From Linnemannia elongata (taxonomy: Eukaryota; Mortierellomycota; Mortierellomycetes; Mortierellales; Mortierellaceae), in contig JAXBDG010000003.1 in NCBI GenBank assembly GCA_036320915.1, forward strand, positions 496,001-560,000: DNA of 64,000 nt. The letters are read 5' to 3'. The position numbers and the translations under genes were made by a program. Positions 61,101-64,000 of this stretch are shown one piece after another. Numbering within the stretch: the stretch's first letter is position 1; each line of letters begins with the position of its first letter. A model generated the notes under the pieces. That model did not search any database and was not told where the DNA came from. It saw only the letters and a program-made list of their open reading frames with translations.

Positions 61101-63468
61101 CATAACTCTTGATCTGATCCTTGGAGAAGGGGGTGATGACAGCTTCTTGGAAGAGATCCTGAGAACCAGAGGCGTACCGGTCTGTGGGTAGAGGCTTGAA
61201 TCGATCAACGTAGTTAGGTCCGAGGAACTGTGTGCGACAGCTGATGACCATCTTGATGTTCCACTGTCCTGGCTGATTCAGTGCGTTGCTTCGATGGAGG
61301 TTGACCTGTTGCTGACTCTCGTCGTACCCGTCGCAGATGACAACGAAACGACGGTGCTGCTTCATCTCCTGGATCTGGTCGTCGCTAAAGTTGTTGGCCC
61401 TCAGATGCTTCGCAATCAAATCCTGGTCTGGGCGGTCGATGGCCGGAAGGTTGATGAGCAGAGGAATAGGTCCACCCTGTTTGTACTCGGTCCACAGTCG
61501 ATGTTCGAGATGGCGGTTGAATGTCGACTTGCCACACCCCGAGTCACCCAGCACCAACATCACTTGTCGCTCACTCGCCAGGAAATCTAGGACCTTTTCC
61601 AGCAGAGGGAGGGCATCTTCATCCTTGGCCTTCAGACTAGATTTCGCCAACGGTGGGATATAGACCGTCTCGCGGTGCTGCTGTAATCGCTGGATTTGAT
61701 ACTGGCACAAATCGTATTCGAGAGGGGTAATGTTCTGAACGCGGGCGAGGATCGGAGACGATGTAGGCAGTGGAAGGCGGTTCCTCAGCGGGTAGGGAAA
61801 TCGGGTGGTGGTGTCTTGATCGTGGTGAAAGTCTTTGAGTAAGCCAATGGCAATGGCCTTGACGGCCTGGTCAGAACTGGTACTGAGTTGGCCAATAATG
61901 TTAACCATCCACGTCTTGACGCTCTCGTCCTTCCCCCACTGTGAATCGTTCTTGTACAAGTCTCCAAGGAGGTCTACGGCTTGCTGACGCACATTAGTAT
62001 CCCAGAGGACATCAGACGCAATCTCTCCCAGAAGCTGGCAGATACCCCACTGGAACAAGGGGTCGCTACGACAAGGTGCCTCGTAAATGAGTTGGTTGAG
62101 ATCTTTCAGCTGGCCAGCTTGGACAAGAGCCTGAGCAACACGGATGGCTGCGTACCATGGCCGCTTCTTTCCTTCTGAGAAACCTTCCCTGAGACCATCC
62201 ATAACTTCACGCCCGCTCTCGATCACCGAGTTCACACCCATGTAGATATTACTGGCAACGACTATAATGCCACCGAGAGCTTGTTGAAGCTTGTCTAGGC
62301 CCTCAAGAACTGCTCCCAGATCCAGCTTGAATACGCCAGAAACCTGGATGAGGCCATTTACAACTCCCATCCCGTGTCGAAGAACTGACTGAAGGGCGCT
62401 CTCGTCATCAGGGACATACTGTAGCGCCTGGAGCGCATAGCAAGCCTGGTACATCAGGTACGGATCCGAGCTACCCTCCAGTCCTGACAAGATTCCCGAC
62501 AAAGGCTCATGGTCCTCGACGCGCCTCAAATCCTTGACATTGTGCTCTGCCATTACGTCAAGAAGTCGCGACAGTGCCAGCGTGAGATGAAAAGGGTGCA
62601 GCGAGGACTGTTGGTGGGTGTCCTGCAAGCAGATCCTAAGGACTCGGAGGATCTTGACCAAGTCGTCAGAGAGTAGGGACTCTGGAGGGGCCACTTGGAC
62701 GAGCTGAACAAGGCCTTGAAGGAGATCGACATTCAGAAGAACGGACTGCTCGAATGCGGCGATGGTGCATGACAGCAAGTTGCGGTAAGTGTCTTTATCC
62801 AAGACAGGACCAAGAAGGACAATCTCGGCAATCTCGGTCGAGTCTTTGAGGACGTCCTTGGCAAACTCGTCGACCATGCGTGTTCCCAGCCAGAGGATAC
62901 GTTCCTTCGCAAGCGGGTTCTTGTCCATCTCTGCCAGCCAATTGAGCTCCATCTTGTCGAGGGATGGGGTCTTCTGCAGTGCTACGGTGGGATCGCACGC
63001 ATGCTCTTCATGTTGAGCAGCAGAGGCCAGTGGAGGAGATGAACCGCGGAGAAGCAAGGCAGTGCAATAGGCCAACTGCTGGGTGACCTCAATGCGATCC
63101 TGGACGGCAGGCAACTCGGTCTTTTTCACAGGCGCGGCTAAGTTCTCGAGAAAGATGTTTGAGGTCTTCTTGGTCTCAGCAGGAGCAGGTAGGGGTTTCT
63201 CAAAACGTGGACTGGATGTGACAGGTTTGTCTGCAACTGAGTTAATGTCACTGACTGAGGATGCAGTAGGCGGTCCAACAACTTGAAGAGGGTATTGGAG
63301 GTCCACTGCCTGGTTGGTGGCCGTGGTATCGGCCTCTTTGGTCTTGGACTTGGAGACGCCCAAGATCCCGCGGATTTCGTCGCACTCCCTAACGCGCTGG
63401 GTGTCATTGGCTTTGCCAGCATCGCTAGCAACATGCGAACCTGGTTTGGTGGAGGGTTTGTTTACCAT
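58126..63468 (-). CDS. NACHT-pentapeptide-WD40 NLR-like protein, tandem copy B
   Basis: Intronless coding exon of 1780 residues from ATG 63468, nine bases after the acceptor of the leader intron (63583-63477). Same order as copy A: N-terminal basic region, long helical domain, NACHT with GDSGCGKST, pentapeptide repeats, 14 WD40 repeats, and a C-terminal LLWGTNLAVL then KLLDQRGAI, followed by an extra acidic tail (EEVRGLEVEE) absent from A. Only about 25-30 residue differences from A were seen over the first ~1,130 residues, some clustered at about 30-45 (ECDEIRGILGVSK against RRDVRGIFGFSK). The WD40 half instead differs in nearly every blade, including a three-residue length change in the first (SWGINVSIYD against NGGSIYD). 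The frame is fully open, so it is probably functional. Its upstream region continues past the window. Confidence 0.9.
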   Translation of the reverse strand: MVNKPSTKPGSHVASDAGKANDTQRVRECDEIRGILGVSKSKTKEADTTATNQAVDLQYPLQVVGPPTASSVSDINSVADKPVTSSPRFEKPLPAPAETKKTSNIFLENLAAPVKKTELPAVQDRIEVTQQLAYCTALLLRGSSPPLASAAQHEEHACDPTVALQKTPSLDKMELNWLAEMDKNPLAKERILWLGTRMVDEFAKDVLKDSTEIAEIVLLGPVLDKDTYRNLLSCTIAAFEQSVLLNVDLLQGLVQLVQVAPPESLLSDDLVKILRVLRICLQDTHQQSSLHPFHLTLALSRLLDVMAEHNVKDLRRVEDHEPLSGILSGLEGSSDPYLMYQACYALQALQYVPDDESALQSVLRHGMGVVNGLIQVSGVFKLDLGAVLEGLDKLQQALGGIIVVASNIYMGVNSVIESGREVMDGLREGFSEGKKRPWYAAIRVAQALVQAGQLKDLNQLIYEAPCRSDPLFQWGICQLLGEIASDVLWDTNVRQQAVDLLGDLYKNDSQWGKDESVKTWMVNIIGQLSTSSDQAVKAIAIGLLKDFHHDQDTTTRFPYPLRNRLPLPTSSPILARVQNITPLEYDLCQYQIQRLQQHRETVYIPPLAKSSLKAKDEDALPLLEKVLDFLASERQVMLVLGDSGCGKSTFNRHLEHRLWTEYKQGGPIPLLINLPAIDRPDQDLIAKHLRANNFSDDQIQEMKQHRRFVVICDGYDESQQQVNLHRSNALNQPGQWNIKMVISCRTQFLGPNYVDRFKPLPTDRYASGSQDLFQEAVITPFSKDQIKSYVEQYAQDPQTALLFRDQSAWSSEEYMHKLTAIPNLMDLVKNPFLLTLALKALPGLVASNKDLASILITCVRLYDMFVDQWLETNRLRIQPNKLSQKDLEAYTSLMDDDFIGCGIDYLLRLAAAIFKEQDGKAVVQYVHRQDKDSWKAEFFGTNPEAKLLRGVSPLTRTGNQFRFVHRSVLEYLLSRVIYNPVEVVEEDMDQESETTSSAFFSSDGNYPLFKKNLLAEPSIIQFLCDRVKTIPDFEQQLRAVIELSKTDPSAAIAATNAITILVRAGVAFHNADLRGVKIAGADLSGGQFDHAQFQGADLRDVNLSRSWLRKANMSGSQMDGVQFGELPYLELKDTVQACAYSPDGRMLAVGVASWGINVSIYDTSSWTRINSFAAPGVVKTMAFSPDGTRVVFGGKDGLLGLWDCAGGQEMFVMEGHSDYVNSVAFSPCGKHIASSSDDRTVRVWDSQTGESLFVLKGHTRWIKSVKYSLSGEWLVSGSYDNTIRFWNSETGEPWIVLNSSLGEVHSLAISPDGRWIASGHARGELQLWHAESGEPGPIMYGHTRGVTGIAFSQDSRWIASSSDDYTVRLWDASTGTLINTLSSHKAPVNDVAFSPNGLQIASGGHDRRVRLWDMDSILTSSVEQQDQVGAVSKTVYSPNGQAILTSSSGQTVKQWSALTGASIPLSIKLPESLSVRSASYSLNGFPTVAATQDESIRLWELQKGSRETILEGSRGTKRVTMSPCCRWIVSSDWDDTVTLWNLASTQQKHVLIEKSEEIRCLEFSATRHRLAVGGWSGTIKLFDLQSNGLVTSKSTNWGIGAMSFSPDGLQLAVGTDDGLIYLWGLQSDEHDIELGGHTGGVDCIAYSPCGEWIASGSWDKTARLWRRRQPLGDRESWSCVSTVHDYFGSVLDIAWSPTVPMEFVTACMDESVRVWRVSSDGEDVVVKLLWGTNLAVLYTDGLVLKGTIGLSPSQKKLLDQRGAIDDSLTLEEVRGLEVEE

Positions 63469-64000
63469 GTTGTGAGCTGTTATGGGTAACAATCACCGTG
63501 AGTATTCGTAATTAGTAATAATTGTGTAGGCACACTTGCAAGATTGGCATGGATGGGCAATGCATGCTTCACAAAGTGCATACCTTGAGATGTTGATGAA
63601 ACTGTGTATGAGTCTTGCAAGGATAGTTTCGGAGTCGGTCGGCTGACGGCAGAGATGGTGAGGATGGCAAATATGGTAAGTAACTAGAGTGTTTACTGCG
63701 CAAAGGCGATGCAAACAAACAAGCACAAGGATATTAGCACCATGAGTCGTGTTGTCGACATGCAAGGAACCATTCTGACGGGATAGTTCTTACAATTCCA
63801 AGTCACCAACCGTTTTTCTTTTATGCAACTTTCTTTTGTGTTGGCAGGTTGGCGTTCAATACTGAGGAATGACTTTTTTTGATTTTTTGTTATTATTGGG
63901 GGGGGGGTTTGGGGGAGGGGGGATATGTCTAGATGGACAGTTGACGTGAATACTGGATTAGCAATTGAACTTGTTTCGCGGTAAAAGAGTCGAGACTTTC
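63469..64000. promoter_or_regulatory. Upstream region and leader intron of copy B
   Basis: Nearly identical to 54676-55230. The leader intron 63583-63477 has donor GTATGC, where copy A has GTACAC. A 10-G tract lies at 63898-63907. Truncated by the window edge. Confidence 0.6.

Larger units (their letters stand above)
56620..64000. repeat. Tandem segmental duplication, copy B (runs off window)
   Basis: Counterpart of 48225-55230, offset about 8.4 kb at the left end and 8,793 bases at the gene starts, because of insertions on the 3' side of copy B. It runs past the right edge. Confidence 0.85.

Overview
This is a gene-dense, intron-rich fungal nuclear window. Short GT-AG introns, CT/CA-rich promoters and three genes with a NACHT, pentapeptide and WD40 layout point to an early-diverging fungus, most likely Mortierellaceae (Mortierella, Linnemannia or Podila type). 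This placement is inference from gene content only. No rRNA, tRNA, CRISPR array or intact transposon was recognised.

Layout. 1-748: 3'-truncated minus-strand gene of unknown function. 1837-4008 (+): S/T-P-rich, probably disordered protein. 5645-11739 (-): SH3-WW-RasGEF exchange factor in six exons. 13357-16662 (+): Ero1 thiol oxidase of the ER. 16860-17869 (+): small unknown protein. 18111-19838 (-): transposase-like helix-turn-helix protein with a Glu-Gly-Tyr repeat tract. 20272-23903 (-): NACHT-pentapeptide-WD40 gene with a damaged or intronised WD40 half. 25388-30736 (-): Nup155/Nup170 nucleoporin (14 exons). 31319-35314 (+): Vps16 (16 exons), divergent from the nucleoporin. 36391-39409 (-): TEA/ATTS transcription factor with a C-terminus like the animal YAP-binding domain. 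42585-43609 (-): Sec62, divergent from 44086-48074 (+): Vps53 (13 exons). 48225-64000: tandem segmental duplication, period about 8.8 kb. Each copy holds a WD40 remnant followed by a long NACHT-pentapeptide-WD40 gene, all on the minus strand; copy B runs off the right edge.

How it fits together. Most of the window is conserved housekeeping: secretory-pathway translocation and folding (Sec62, Ero1), membrane tethering (Vps16 in HOPS/CORVET, Vps53 in GARP), nuclear pore (Nup155), Ras signalling and TEA-type transcription. Interleaved are NLR-like genes. The tandem pair is nearly identical through leader, N-terminal domain, NACHT and pentapeptides, and becomes divergent abruptly at the first WD40 blade. 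Degenerate WD40 remnants sit beside both copies, and one further locus has lost or intronised three of its 14 blades. That is the pattern expected of a fungal recognition-receptor family evolving by duplication, conversion and blade diversification, and it is the most interesting content here.

Exon boundaries were worked out by eye from splice consensus and reading-phase continuity. For every multi-exon gene listed with exact exons the summed length is a multiple of three.
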